Shown: piece after piece, positions 1 through 9,591 of the stretch
Position numbering within the stretch: position 1 is the first letter of the stretch
How the letters are laid out: each line of letters starts with the position of its first letter
IMG/VR virus record: IMGVR_UViG_3300036766_000988
Coordinates: 1 to 64,000 of that record
Length of the DNA stretch: 64,000 nt
Reading direction: 5' to 3' (one strand)
Source: a virus
The notes under the pieces: model-generated
The model's input: the letters and a program-made list of their open reading frames with translations, nothing else
What the model was told of the DNA's origin: nothing
The model's database searches: none
Translations under genes and position numbers: made by a program

Positions 1-1193
1 CATCCACCAAAAGGGGCAGGGATGGCGACCGTCATCGTTTCGAGAACCGGGCGATCCGAGAAGATACGCCGAGCTGCATCGAAGTCCCCAATGAGGTCTG
101 CTCCTGGCGTGTCGATGGGCCCGATCTCGACCGCGTAGAAGGGCGAGTGACCACTCACGCCTCCACCAATGATCGTTGTTTCCCAATCGGAACGAAGCGC
201 GTTGTCGAAGAGATACGTGAGATTCTTGTCGAGAAGCTCTTCGTAGCTCCACGTGCCCGATACCGAGCGTAGATCCGCGATGTCGTCCGAAACGATGACA
301 TCGTAGAAAAGGCCGTCGGGACGATCTGAAGGCCCAGGCGAGGCCACCCCACCGTTGTGGTTCGTGTCCTTCTGGAACGAAGCGGAGTTCCGTCGAAAGA
401 CAGCCATGAGCGGGATCGCGTACATGTACCCATCGACGGTCCCAAGAGCGTTCGCCGGGTTGCCATCTCCTGCACGCCAGAGACCCCCATCCCCGCTCGG
501 ACTCTGGTTCACGTAGGCGAAAGCAGTCGCCACCCCATCGGGCAAAAGGGCGGCTGCTGGCACCGAGTTCGCCACGACCGAAGGATCGTTGAGAGCGTAG
601 GGGTACGAGAAGATGTCCACACCCGAGATGACGCGAAGGCGGTACTGGATCTGAACCCGCTTTGTACTCTCGACCCCCAGAACGACATCCTTGATGTCAT
701 CGGGCAGGTTGAGAACAGCGTCATCAGCCGGGGCGATCTTGACGTTGCCGTTCAACCAGATAAGACCAGTCGGACTCTTCCCTGTCGCATCAGGAGCGGC
801 CGAGAGAAGCCGACGCCAAACTTCAAGAACGATGAGGTCTGTCCGCTTGTCCCCTGCCACGACAGGCGGAGCGGCGAGCGTCAACTCGTTGTGCCCGTTC
901 GCATTCGAGTTCGCGATGCGGATCCCCCACCCGTTGACCGAAGCCACCAAGTTCGGGAACGCCATCAGGTTCCCAGCCGAACCGGAAGTGAAGATCGCGT
1001 TGAGGTTACCAGCCGATGCAGCCAGGAAATCTGGCGAGATCCAGCCAGAGATCATCTCCCGAAGTTCAAGGTCTTGGCCGAGATTCAGTTCCTTGTCGAG
1101 AACAGGCTTACCTGCCTCGAAGACAACTGTCTCCCAGTTGCGCCCCGTGGGGTCGAGGTAGCCAGAGACCGACGGTCCGTAATTCTTGCTCAT
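1..1193 (-). CDS. Tail fibre/baseplate-type structural protein, N-terminal part (runs off left edge)
   Basis: About 397 codons are open from an ATG at 1193 to the window edge, so the C-terminus is missing. The N-terminus (MSKNYGPSVSGYLDP, then AGKPVLDKELNLGQD around residues 27-41) is the kind of opening I know from phage baseplate and adhesin proteins of the DUF4815-like group; that is family recall. A GAGGG ribosome-binding sequence lies 5 bases before the ATG. The ATG overlaps the stop of the HNH gene (ATGA), so translation is probably coupled. The opposite-strand ORFs in this stretch are shadows. Confidence 0.8.
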   Translation of the reverse strand, partial: MSKNYGPSVSGYLDPTGRNWETVVFEAGKPVLDKELNLGQDLELREMISGWISPDFLAASAGNLNAIFTSGSAGNLMAFPNLVASVNGWGIRIANSNANGHNELTLAAPPVVAGDKRTDLIVLEVWRRLLSAAPDATGKSPTGLIWLNGNVKIAPADDAVLNLPDDIKDVVLGVESTKRVQIQYRLRVISGVDIFSYPYALNDPSVVANSVPAAALLPDGVATAFAYVNQSPSGDGGLWRAGDGNPANALGTVDGYMYAIPLMAVFRRNSASFQKDTNHNGGVASPGPSDRPDGLFYDVIVSDDIADLRSVSGTWSYEELLDKNLTYLFDNALRSDWETTIIGGGVSGHSPFYAVEIGPIDTPGADLIGDFDAARRIFSDRPVLETMTVAIPAPFGG

Positions 1194-1870
1194 GCTGCCC
1201 TCTGATTCGTACGAATCTGCGTACGAAGCCGATGACAAATGCAGCAAACGAGATCGCATTTCGCAAGCTCGACCAGCACCTTGTCTCGACCCCAGGACCA
1301 CATGTCTGTGATCTGCGCCACTTTCTCACCTCGAACATGATCGAAGTCCATCGCAACCGAAGGGCGGGATCGCCCGCAATCAAGACATGGTTTCGACTTG
1401 AGGGTGTTGAGCCATGCACGAAACGTGATCACACGAGGGGTCTTCGAATCCCCCTTCCGTTCTTGTGTTCGTACCCTGTGACAAGCACAGCACACGAGAT
1501 CACACTTGGCAATCTCTTCAAGAACGGCTTCACGACGATGGTTTGACATCTTCCCAAGCGCCCAACGCTTGACTCCACGAACGTGGTCGTATTCCATGCA
1601 GAACGCGACATATGTGTCCCCGCAATCGAGACACGATTTCCCAGCTTTCGTAGAATCGATGAACGCCCGGTACTCTACCCCTCGTCGTCGCTCATCAGCG
1701 AGCAAATTGTCCCGATGTTCGGCTCGCCATAGATCTCCGGCGATTTTGTAGGTGGCTTTTTTAACCCCCCACCGCGCACGGTTCTGCGCAAGACGTGCTG
1801 CTCGAACGTCGTCGGGAAGAGCGGCGTAATCCGCCCTTCGTTGTTCGTTGATGGAGATCGCAGAGGCCAT
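1190..1870 (-). CDS. Tandem HNH-type zinc endonuclease
   Basis: 226 residues with two copies of the same module. Each copy is CLDCG, then M(E/D)(Y/F)DHVRG, then KCDLVCCxCHRxRT, at about residues 79-141 and 168-219. Paired CxxC/CxxCH motifs around DHxxG are typical of free-standing phage HNH endonucleases. The duplication means one polypeptide carries two potential nuclease centres. It lies between two tail genes, overlapping the downstream one by 4 bases and separated from the upstream one by 2 bases. That is the usual position of a mobile endonuclease gene that has become part of an operon. Target and activity are not visible. Confidence 0.85.
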   Translation of the reverse strand: MASAISINEQRRADYAALPDDVRAARLAQNRARWGVKKATYKIAGDLWRAEHRDNLLADERRRGVEYRAFIDSTKAGKSCLDCGDTYVAFCMEYDHVRGVKRWALGKMSNHRREAVLEEIAKCDLVCCACHRVRTQERKGDSKTPRVITFRAWLNTLKSKPCLDCGRSRPSVAMDFDHVRGEKVAQITDMWSWGRDKVLVELAKCDLVCCICHRLRTQIRTNQRAA

Positions 1871-1872
1871 GA

Positions 1873-2520
1873 CTAAAAAGTCAATCTCCAGACGATAGTG
1901 AGAGTCGAAGTGGCAGGCTTTGAGATGACAGGGAAGGGCAAGTAGTTGACGAGCGTGTCCTTCACCGTGAGATCAACGGTAGGATCATACGGTCCGTTCG
2001 GGGGCAAGACCGGGTTACGGATGCTCATGTTCGAGGAGAGGTTCCCTCCGAGAAGTCCCATCTCATCGAGCGGCCCGACAGCTTCCGACTCGGAAAACGT
2101 CGTCGTGAAGTCCACGATGTGGGTCGGGTAAGCGACCGGGGCACCGACGCTGTTGACGAACTGGGTGTTGGCAAACGTCTTGCGGGTCAACTCCGAGTAG
2201 AGTGACCGCTGCGTGTTCGTCGCCGCTGGGGGCGCCAACGGGTTCCATCCGACATCCCCGGTCCCCACCGCAAGCGCGTAGATGCCATGCGGGGGCTCGG
2301 CGCTGTTTTTCATCAGACGAGCGATCAAGATGCTCGCGTCCAAAACAACGAGGTTTCGAAGCTCTCGTTCTTCCTGGATCTCGCCCGTTGGACCATCCCG
2401 GAGCGTGAAAAAGACGTCTCCACGGATGTAGTAGCGCCGGAAGTCTTCCTCGTTGGCCGTACGAACGGCGAAAGTCGGTGGGGCGGCGTATGGCGCACGG
2501 AAGGCTTCGCCGATTTTCAT
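1873..2520 (-). CDS. Conserved tail/baseplate-region structural protein
   Basis: 215 residues starting MKIGEAFRAPYAAPP. The start at 2520 is chosen because GAGGAG sits 6 bases upstream; an in-frame ATG lies two codons earlier. Phrases such as GDVFFTLRDGPTGEIQE, VVLDASILIARLMK, ATNTQRSLYSEL and FTTTFSESEAVGPLDEMGL match a structural protein I have repeatedly seen beside phage baseplate and fibre genes; this is recall, not a search. No catalytic motif or signal peptide. It ends with TAG two bases before the HNH gene. Confidence 0.75.
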   Translation of the reverse strand: MKIGEAFRAPYAAPPTFAVRTANEEDFRRYYIRGDVFFTLRDGPTGEIQEERELRNLVVLDASILIARLMKNSAEPPHGIYALAVGTGDVGWNPLAPPAATNTQRSLYSELTRKTFANTQFVNSVGAPVAYPTHIVDFTTTFSESEAVGPLDEMGLLGGNLSSNMSIRNPVLPPNGPYDPTVDLTVKDTLVNYLPFPVISKPATSTLTIVWRLTF

Positions 2521-2563
2521 GTGCATCTCCTCTACAACCGAGGAGGCGATAAGAGAAAAACGC

Positions 2564-3859
2564 CTAGACGACCGTCGGGTTCGCCGCCACGGAAGCCCCC
2601 GCCACAAGGACCGCAGTCGGGCCCAGTATCCGATGGGCGGTAGCGCCCAAGGACGAGTTGCCACCAAGGCCCATGTGAAGGATGGTGATGGCTTCCGGCC
2701 CAGGAGGGATCGGGCCGAGATTGTTTGCACAGATGAAAATCGGGGGCGTGGTCATCCCTGTGTTGTCGAAGAGCTTCCACGCAGGGTTGTTGAGCAGAGC
2801 AACGTAAGTGTGATCCCAGACCTCTCGCATGAGGATGCTGCAACTGCCATCCACCGCTTCAGGCATCGGCTCAACCAAGGAAGTGCCCGGGAAGGTCAGC
2901 TCGAACCTGGCCTCAAAGAGCCTCGGGAAGGGCGCCCAGAGGGTGATCCCACTCTGTCCGAGGGTCATCTGGGGCCCAATCGGGCTCCACGTGTAGAAGG
3001 GAGCCGGATCAGGTGGGCTTGGCGGGCTGTAGACGTCGTACGCTGTTGTGCAGACGTCTACTTCATCGACCTGGATGACCGAGTTCGGGATTGACGCTTG
3101 AAGCGCGGGGCTGAAGAAGACCAGCCCTGCCGGGTTCCCGAAGAGCCCCCCGTGTACCTCCCCCGAAAAAACATCGAGGTCGACGTTGAAACTCGCCTCC
3201 GGCTGAACGAACTGGAAAACACTTTCCGTGGGCAGGGGCGAAAGGAGGGTTTCCGTCTGGATCGCCCCTGTGAGGATCGTCTGGTACCACGCCGTTGTCT
3301 TCATCGGTGTCCCAAGGGTCAGCAAAACCGACCGAGGGTGTACCGACTGCTCAGGAACGGCAGAGTTGATGGAGAGCGGAACCCCTTGGAGATCCGTCAC
3401 CTGATAGGAGAGAGGATCTGAAAGCGCTGCGTTCATCAACATCGGTGCAGAGAAGACACACCGGATGCGCGTGGGAGAAGTCCCCACCGAAAAGTAAGAC
3501 GGAGCCACAGGGAACCCTGTAAAGAACGCCTTGTTCAAAACAGGGCTGATGAGAATCCCATCCAGGCTTTGAGCTACCGCAACATCTACCTCGTAGATCA
3601 CAAAGGACTGAGGGGACGTCACCAACCGTACTGACTGCGTGGTCTCGATAGTGACTGAAAAAACCGTAAGCGACGGGGAGATCGTGTAGTTCCCAGGAGC
3701 AAGAGTTGCTGGGATAGAGAAGTCCACGGGATCGCTGAACGTGATCTCCACGAGACCAGGATTCAACGCCGTCGCCGAAGTAACCCCAAACGGTAAAAAG
3801 TTCGAGCCAAAAGGGCCCGTACCGAAGAAACTATTGCCGTATCCACCAGGAAGAGGCAT
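2564..3859 (-). CDS. Ig-like tail/adhesin protein related to the N-terminus of its upstream neighbour
   Basis: 431 residues. The start at 3859 follows TAGGAG with 6-base spacing; GTG at 3862 is an alternative. The N-terminus has a Gly-aromatic segment (GNSFFGTGPFGSN) like the GTYGQGPFGGTSF opening of the 1898-residue protein encoded just upstream. Ig-like beta-sandwich phrases follow (VEITFSDPVDFSIPA, RIRCVFSAPMLM). It is in the same reading frame as the upstream gene, separated only by TAG-GAG-TAG, so amber read-through would fuse the two. A structural role in tail or fibre is inferred from composition and position. Confidence 0.75.
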   Translation of the reverse strand: MPLPGGYGNSFFGTGPFGSNFLPFGVTSATALNPGLVEITFSDPVDFSIPATLAPGNYTISPSLTVFSVTIETTQSVRLVTSPQSFVIYEVDVAVAQSLDGILISPVLNKAFFTGFPVAPSYFSVGTSPTRIRCVFSAPMLMNAALSDPLSYQVTDLQGVPLSINSAVPEQSVHPRSVLLTLGTPMKTTAWYQTILTGAIQTETLLSPLPTESVFQFVQPEASFNVDLDVFSGEVHGGLFGNPAGLVFFSPALQASIPNSVIQVDEVDVCTTAYDVYSPPSPPDPAPFYTWSPIGPQMTLGQSGITLWAPFPRLFEARFELTFPGTSLVEPMPEAVDGSCSILMREVWDHTYVALLNNPAWKLFDNTGMTTPPIFICANNLGPIPPGPEAITILHMGLGGNSSLGATAHRILGPTAVLVAGASVAANPTVV

Positions 3860-3868
3860 CACCTACTC

Positions 3869-6800
3869 CTACGAATCGATGAAGACTCGTACCATCGGGG
3901 CACCCGGCGGACGAACAATTCGGTACACATGATAGAGGCCATCGAAGAAGTCAAATGGGGTTCCCCCAACGACAACCTCGGAAGCGAGGTCGTAACAGAG
4001 AACGTACCGGATCCCCGTCGGAGCAGTCACGAACGCCAAAGCTAGCGTCATCCCAGGCGCCGAGAAGCCAAAGCGCACTTGGGAGTCCCCCATGCCGCCA
4101 GAGCCATCGGAGAGCACCTTGAGGCGGAATTTCACTTCAAGCCCAAGAGAGATGGCATCGGGAAGCGGGGTCGCGTTCCTGTAAATCGTCTTGGTGCCCG
4201 TCCCGTCCGTCCCGTAGGTCAAAATGCCTGCAAAAGCAGAGCGAGCAACGTGGGCCGGGTTATCCGCAGCAAAGACCCACGGCGTGCCCGCGGTAACATC
4301 GTTCTCGGGGAGCACAGAGCCATCGTACGTGAGACACACGTCCTTCTGGAAGTAGATCGGCCCGTAAGAGAGAGGATCCTCTTGATCGGAGAAAGGTGCG
4401 ATGAGCCCTATCTCTCCTGTGTCCCGCTCAATCACAGAGAGCTGGCTGTAAAGCACATCATCAGGAACGAGCAGCTTGACCTCGACTCCAGGCTCGTTGA
4501 GCTTGAAGCCGTTGTTGTTGAGTACCTGTGCAGGATTGTTGAGACCCCCAACGAAGATCTTGATCGGGGTGGGCTGTCGAACCTCGAACGTCTCGGTACT
4601 TGGAACAAGCGGCGTACCTTCGTTCAAAAGAGTGAACGCGACAAGATTCTGGTTCTTGAGAAAGTCGGGATCCTGATGCGGAGGAATGCCTGTAGAGGAC
4701 GACCAGAAATCCGTGTGGGCGTGCGGGATGTTCGTTGTCAAGTGCTCTGGCGACGCGATCACATTCCGCTGGTTCAGGACTTGGTGATGAGGAGCAATCC
4801 GCAATTCGGTTGGGGATCGGGTGACCCCAAAGCGAACGTAATCCCAGTACGTTTGGGAGAGATTCGTCGGATCGAAAGCACCCCAAAGAATACTTGGAAC
4901 CGTCCCTGCAATGATACGGGGAAGCCCTACTATACTTGGGGGTAGAGTCGAATTATCGTAGTCCACAACCAAGAGCGGCGCAGGATCGGCGTCTAGAAGG
5001 ACCGTGACGAAGCTTCCTGCTGGATCTTCCACGATTCGGTAACGATGTTGCTGCGTCCAGTCCGTTTCCTTGAGGATTCGGTAACTGATGCTGCTGGGCT
5101 GTTGAGGCCACAAGCCTGCGATGGTGAGGGTGTGGGCCGCGGGAGGAGCTGCGATTTCGTACGTGCCCTTGTTCGGTCCCGCATCGACCACCAGCAGGTC
5201 TCCAGCGACAACCCCTGCCGTGATGAAGTTCACGTTCCCATCCGCAAGGGCGTTGCCCACGATGAGAGCTTGGGTGCCTGTCGTCTTCGTCGGCAGATGG
5301 TAGCCCGTGAAGCTGTCGGGGTCGTAGCCCCGCCAGATGCCACAATAATGTCTTGTCGCCGACCCAACCCGCCACGTGTTGCAGTAGGTCCAGTCGACAT
5401 TCGAGATGGCTTGAGATCCTGGAATCGAAGAACCGAAGGAGACATACCCCACGGGGCTCGCAGGAGGGGTCGCGAAGCCTGCGTATGGTTCAACAGCGAT
5501 GAACACCCCATCGATGAAGAGAGACACCAGACCCGCACCCGAGGCGTAGACCAACCGATAGGTATGGGGCTGCCCGTCTCTCCACTCGAAGGGGAGAGTT
5601 GCCACAACCGTCACTACCCCAAAGGCATCAATGCCGAAAAGGACAACCGAACGAGTACCATTGTCCTTGAGGTAGAAACCCAGGGTCTTGGTTGAGTCAT
5701 AGACCTGCGCTACCGCGCCCGTAAAGCCCGTGACAACATCCGCCGTGTAGCTCGTTGGCTGAAGACGAGCCTCCAAGATGTAGTCGTTGAGAGAACTGAG
5801 AATACGTCCTGGAGAAAGAATCGGAGCGTTGTCATCGAAGATGTAGAGCAGCCCATCCGTCGCAGCCGTGTTCGTCACACGAAGCGTTCGACCGAACATC
5901 TGAGCTGTGGGGGTTCCGGCTGTGATCTCGATCCACGGGATGGGAAGACTCGTCGGAAGAGCGTCACCACCGTAGGAAATCTTGGGCGCCGCTTGGTCGG
6001 CCAGGAACGAAAACTGGACGAGCCGGTCTCCATCATCGATTATCGCCGTGATAGCGTTTGGCGTAACCCCGTGTGTCCACGTGCGAACCGCCACGTCGAT
6101 ATCGAGCACAACTTCGGCATCCGTCGCAAGAAGCGGTTCCAGCCGCAGGAAGCCTCGGAAATCTCCTCCCACATAGGTTGTCGAAGAAGCGACGGCGCTC
6201 GTCGAATCGAGCAAGAGGAAGTCACTGCTGAGGATCGTCTCCGTCCCGTGATACCCAATGGGCGTCCACGGGTTCTGAGCCACCTCTGGCGTGACGTTAC
6301 CCTCGTACGAAACGAAGATGCTTGGTGCTGTCTGTAGAGGGTTGAGGGGCAGAACGGTGTACCGCACGTAGTCCCAAATGGTCGTGCTCGTAGCCGTCCG
6401 CGAAAGATTCCCAAAGTAGGTACCCTGCAAGCTGTTGAACGGAGTGTCGAGTTCTTCGAGATACGGTAGCTCGTCTTGGGTGACGCGCATGTTCTCGACG
6501 ATCTCTCCGTTGAGGAAGAGCTTCAAGATCCCCTGGGGGTCTTGGTAAATTCGGAAGCTATTTCGGATTGTCCAGTCGAGCGCGATGGGGGCATTCGTTG
6601 GATTGTTGTTCGAGTCGAGACCCCCCGTCCAAGCGGTGATAAGAGATGGATCGTTGCCAAAGCCCTTTTTCAAGAACCCGATCTTGGCCACCCCTCCATC
6701 GAGGAGATACCCAACAACGACCGCTTTCTGGTCATCCGAATAACCGTACGCGACGCCCGTGAAAACGCCTTGAGTCATTGGGGTTGCGGTGATGATGTTC

Positions 6801-9565
6801 CGCCAAGTGGCCGCAAAAACATGGGGGAAAGTCTGGTCGACGTCCCGGTTCCAGTAGATGAAGTTGCCGACTGGCGTGGATGTCGCTGTAACAGTCAGCT
6901 CATCCGCAACAACCGAGACGGTTCCAGTCCCCACCCGGTTCCACGGGGAAACCGAATCGTTTTCGGGTAGCCCCGTAGGTTCGTAGTTGATGAAGCTCGA
7001 TACAACCGTCCGTTGAAGAAGGGGGTAGGCGATACGGTTCGCCGGAGCGTTGAGACGAAGCGTATTGGGGTCGTTCAAGACCGCTGTGTAGGCCCGCTCG
7101 TAAGCGCGGTACTTCAGATCCCTCAAGAGAGGCTGAGGGAGCATCGCCTGGATGTCCGACGAATCCCCAATCGTCCATGGAACGGGCGTAGCCGACTCAA
7201 CTAGATGGCCTGCAACGTCCACATGGTGAGCGTCAGGTACCGCCACGATGTCGTAGATCCCAGCATTCAGACCAGAAAGAATTGCAATGCTAAGACCCGT
7301 GTAGTCGGCGAGAACATACCCGTCGTTGAGCTGGATGCGGGAAGTGGCAAACGTAATCCCCTTTGTGAAGGTCAGGTTTGCTTGAACACTAGAAGTGCTG
7401 TGAAGAGAGGCTTCCCCTACCTTCGTGAGGTACGCTGAAATATAGGAGTTGCCATGCAGCTCTGCACGGAGTGAAGGTACTGTCGCGTTCGTTCCTTGTT
7501 GGAACGGCGTCGGGCTCGTAAAGTTTGTCGGGACTGGGAGGACGTTGTTGTAACGATACTTGTGCCCCGAAGAGTCGTGTAGACGCCCAAGGTCCCGATT
7601 CCAGTTGTTGAGGCGGAACTCTTTCGAGTTAATGCGGCGAATCTCAACGGTCGGGTTTCGTACCCAATCGTAGTCCACCTTTACATCATCCGTCGAAAGG
7701 ATCGGGTTGGGCATGACGATCTGCCCGAGCAACCCAATGACCGCCGAGGGTCTTGTCGGCACTCCATTGATGCGAACCGTCACGTGCGCTGGGTCGTCAG
7801 CAATCTCTCCGTCTCTGGGGTCGAAGACTGCCCACGAAGCCAGAAGCTGACCCGCATCAGGAAGCGAGAAGCTTGCCTTCACGCGGAGCTTGTTGTTCGC
7901 GAGAACCCCGAGAATCCTGAACGTCCCATCGTTCCTCGCCGTACCACCAAGGGTGATATAGAGACCGATGAGGTTCGGGCCGAAGGCACCTCCCGTCAGG
8001 GTCAAGGTATCGGGAGCCAAGAAGGCCATCCCAAGCCCAGCTTGAAGTGTCAGGGGTGGACGGGCAATCGGCCCCTTGTTGACGAAGATACTCTGGGTTG
8101 TGATAGGGGCTGATCCGGTGAAAATAGCTGCGTTAAAGATCGGGTCAATTGGATTACCCGAAGAGTCGTGCGGCGTACCCGAAGCGTTCACCGTGAGGGT
8201 ATAGCTACCAGCCTGCATGCCATGCGTTTGGATAGCAACAGACGTTGGCGAAACTGTCTCGACCCCCAAGATTGTAACGGTTGTGGGTCCCGTGATCGCG
8301 TACTCGGCGGGACTCGTCAAGAACGAGTCGTCCAACATGGGATCCGAGAAAGTCACAAGGATCTGCCCCTCCGTGAGTCCTTGGACTGAGGTGACTTGAG
8401 GACGAGAAGCCGAAGCCACAATAACAGTGACCGACGAGTACAGTTCTCTTGTGGCCGCAACCATCAACCCACTAAGAGTGAGAATATACGAAGCGGTATC
8501 GGTAAACTTCGTCGTCCGAAGTCGGATCTCCAAAACTGGGGTCGTCCATAGCCACGGGATCGACCCGTTCATGGGATCCGTCTCAATGAGAGGCTTGTCC
8601 ACCGTGACCGTCGTCGAGTTCACAACAGTGACAACACGCAGAAAGTTGGTCGTGTTGTAGGCGCTACTCAAATAGAAATGGGTACCCACATCGGCGGGGA
8701 TGAAACTGGCTGTAGCGATGTGGATAGTATGGGGATCCAGAAGCTCTGCGTTTGTACCCGTCCCCTTGGTAGCAAACAAAGGGGTGACCCCCAGAATAGT
8801 CACAGGAAAAGCGTTCGGCGCCCCTAGAACAGGTCCCGCTGGAACCAACCCATAGTTCGAGAGGTCCATAACCCCATCAAGGCACAGTTCCAACGTCGGA
8901 GTGATCTTCAACTCCGTGTTGTGAGCGAAGATGCCTCCCGTCCCAACTGAGAGAGCTTCATCCCAAGTCACCCCATCAAAAACATGAAGCAATGCTTCTA
9001 CATGGCGCGTAGAACTATCAGAGATGGGGATCGTCTCCGATGGGAACACGTTCCGGTGCATGTGCCCAGGATCAAACGCATCGCTGACCGTAACCGTATC
9101 AACGACTGCGAGCAGCCCCACCTCATGAAGCGTGATGGGGGTGTCGCTCACCGCTACCGTGTCGGCAGTAGGAACAACAAAGTCCGTTCGGGCTCGGAAG
9201 GTAGGTGTAAACACCCCTGCGACGCCTGCGAGATCCATGACCGAGATCGAAACCGCATTGGGCCCACCCACCCAAGCAGGGTGGGTGCTGATCACAACGT
9301 CGAGCTGCTGGCCGTTGAAGGTGATGGAGCCGCCGTAGCCTGGCAGGAAGCCACCACCAGCGATGACATAGTTCAGACCCACGATCACCGACAAGGACCA
9401 CGGATCGAACTCAGCAGGATCCGTGATCGTGAAACTCACGGTTGCAGCAGGGTCAACACCTACGGATCCATTGGCAGGGGAAATGGAGACAAACGTAGAC
9501 CCAGTGGTGTCGAAAGACGTGCCACCGAAAGGTCCCTGTCCGTACGTGCCCTGCCCTGATGTCAT
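3869..9565 (-). CDS. Giant multidomain tail/adhesin protein with Ig-like and LamG-like domains
   Basis: 1898 residues, the largest gene here. Order: Gly-rich start (1-20), SbsA-type Ig-like domain (SPANGSVGVDPAATVSF, about 28-130), short beta repeats (DTVTVSDAF types), more Ig-like domains to about 860, then several LamG-like domains. The LamG units are recognised by the recurring HTYRLVY...LFIDG pattern. The last LamG unit stops at RVFIDS, where other units continue for about 50 more residues, so the C-terminus looks cut short. The stop is TAG in frame with the next gene. Cell-surface or glycan binding at the virion tail is inferred. Confidence 0.85.
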   Translation of the reverse strand: MTSGQGTYGQGPFGGTSFDTTGSTFVSISPANGSVGVDPAATVSFTITDPAEFDPWSLSVIVGLNYVIAGGGFLPGYGGSITFNGQQLDVVISTHPAWVGGPNAVSISVMDLAGVAGVFTPTFRARTDFVVPTADTVAVSDTPITLHEVGLLAVVDTVTVSDAFDPGHMHRNVFPSETIPISDSSTRHVEALLHVFDGVTWDEALSVGTGGIFAHNTELKITPTLELCLDGVMDLSNYGLVPAGPVLGAPNAFPVTILGVTPLFATKGTGTNAELLDPHTIHIATASFIPADVGTHFYLSSAYNTTNFLRVVTVVNSTTVTVDKPLIETDPMNGSIPWLWTTPVLEIRLRTTKFTDTASYILTLSGLMVAATRELYSSVTVIVASASRPQVTSVQGLTEGQILVTFSDPMLDDSFLTSPAEYAITGPTTVTILGVETVSPTSVAIQTHGMQAGSYTLTVNASGTPHDSSGNPIDPIFNAAIFTGSAPITTQSIFVNKGPIARPPLTLQAGLGMAFLAPDTLTLTGGAFGPNLIGLYITLGGTARNDGTFRILGVLANNKLRVKASFSLPDAGQLLASWAVFDPRDGEIADDPAHVTVRINGVPTRPSAVIGLLGQIVMPNPILSTDDVKVDYDWVRNPTVEIRRINSKEFRLNNWNRDLGRLHDSSGHKYRYNNVLPVPTNFTSPTPFQQGTNATVPSLRAELHGNSYISAYLTKVGEASLHSTSSVQANLTFTKGITFATSRIQLNDGYVLADYTGLSIAILSGLNAGIYDIVAVPDAHHVDVAGHLVESATPVPWTIGDSSDIQAMLPQPLLRDLKYRAYERAYTAVLNDPNTLRLNAPANRIAYPLLQRTVVSSFINYEPTGLPENDSVSPWNRVGTGTVSVVADELTVTATSTPVGNFIYWNRDVDQTFPHVFAATWRNIITATPMTQGVFTGVAYGYSDDQKAVVVGYLLDGGVAKIGFLKKGFGNDPSLITAWTGGLDSNNNPTNAPIALDWTIRNSFRIYQDPQGILKLFLNGEIVENMRVTQDELPYLEELDTPFNSLQGTYFGNLSRTATSTTIWDYVRYTVLPLNPLQTAPSIFVSYEGNVTPEVAQNPWTPIGYHGTETILSSDFLLLDSTSAVASSTTYVGGDFRGFLRLEPLLATDAEVVLDIDVAVRTWTHGVTPNAITAIIDDGDRLVQFSFLADQAAPKISYGGDALPTSLPIPWIEITAGTPTAQMFGRTLRVTNTAATDGLLYIFDDNAPILSPGRILSSLNDYILEARLQPTSYTADVVTGFTGAVAQVYDSTKTLGFYLKDNGTRSVVLFGIDAFGVVTVVATLPFEWRDGQPHTYRLVYASGAGLVSLFIDGVFIAVEPYAGFATPPASPVGYVSFGSSIPGSQAISNVDWTYCNTWRVGSATRHYCGIWRGYDPDSFTGYHLPTKTTGTQALIVGNALADGNVNFITAGVVAGDLLVVDAGPNKGTYEIAAPPAAHTLTIAGLWPQQPSSISYRILKETDWTQQHRYRIVEDPAGSFVTVLLDADPAPLLVVDYDNSTLPPSIVGLPRIIAGTVPSILWGAFDPTNLSQTYWDYVRFGVTRSPTELRIAPHHQVLNQRNVIASPEHLTTNIPHAHTDFWSSSTGIPPHQDPDFLKNQNLVAFTLLNEGTPLVPSTETFEVRQPTPIKIFVGGLNNPAQVLNNNGFKLNEPGVEVKLLVPDDVLYSQLSVIERDTGEIGLIAPFSDQEDPLSYGPIYFQKDVCLTYDGSVLPENDVTAGTPWVFAADNPAHVARSAFAGILTYGTDGTGTKTIYRNATPLPDAISLGLEVKFRLKVLSDGSGGMGDSQVRFGFSAPGMTLALAFVTAPTGIRYVLCYDLASEVVVGGTPFDFFDGLYHVYRIVRPPGAPMVRVFIDS

Positions 9566-9591
9566 CTAGATCTGGATCCTAGAGTAGACCT

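Noticed and set aside
357-1205. 282-residue plus-strand ORF at the left edge
   Set aside because: The minus strand is open to the edge with a recognisable structural N-terminus and a coupled start; the plus frame is its shadow.
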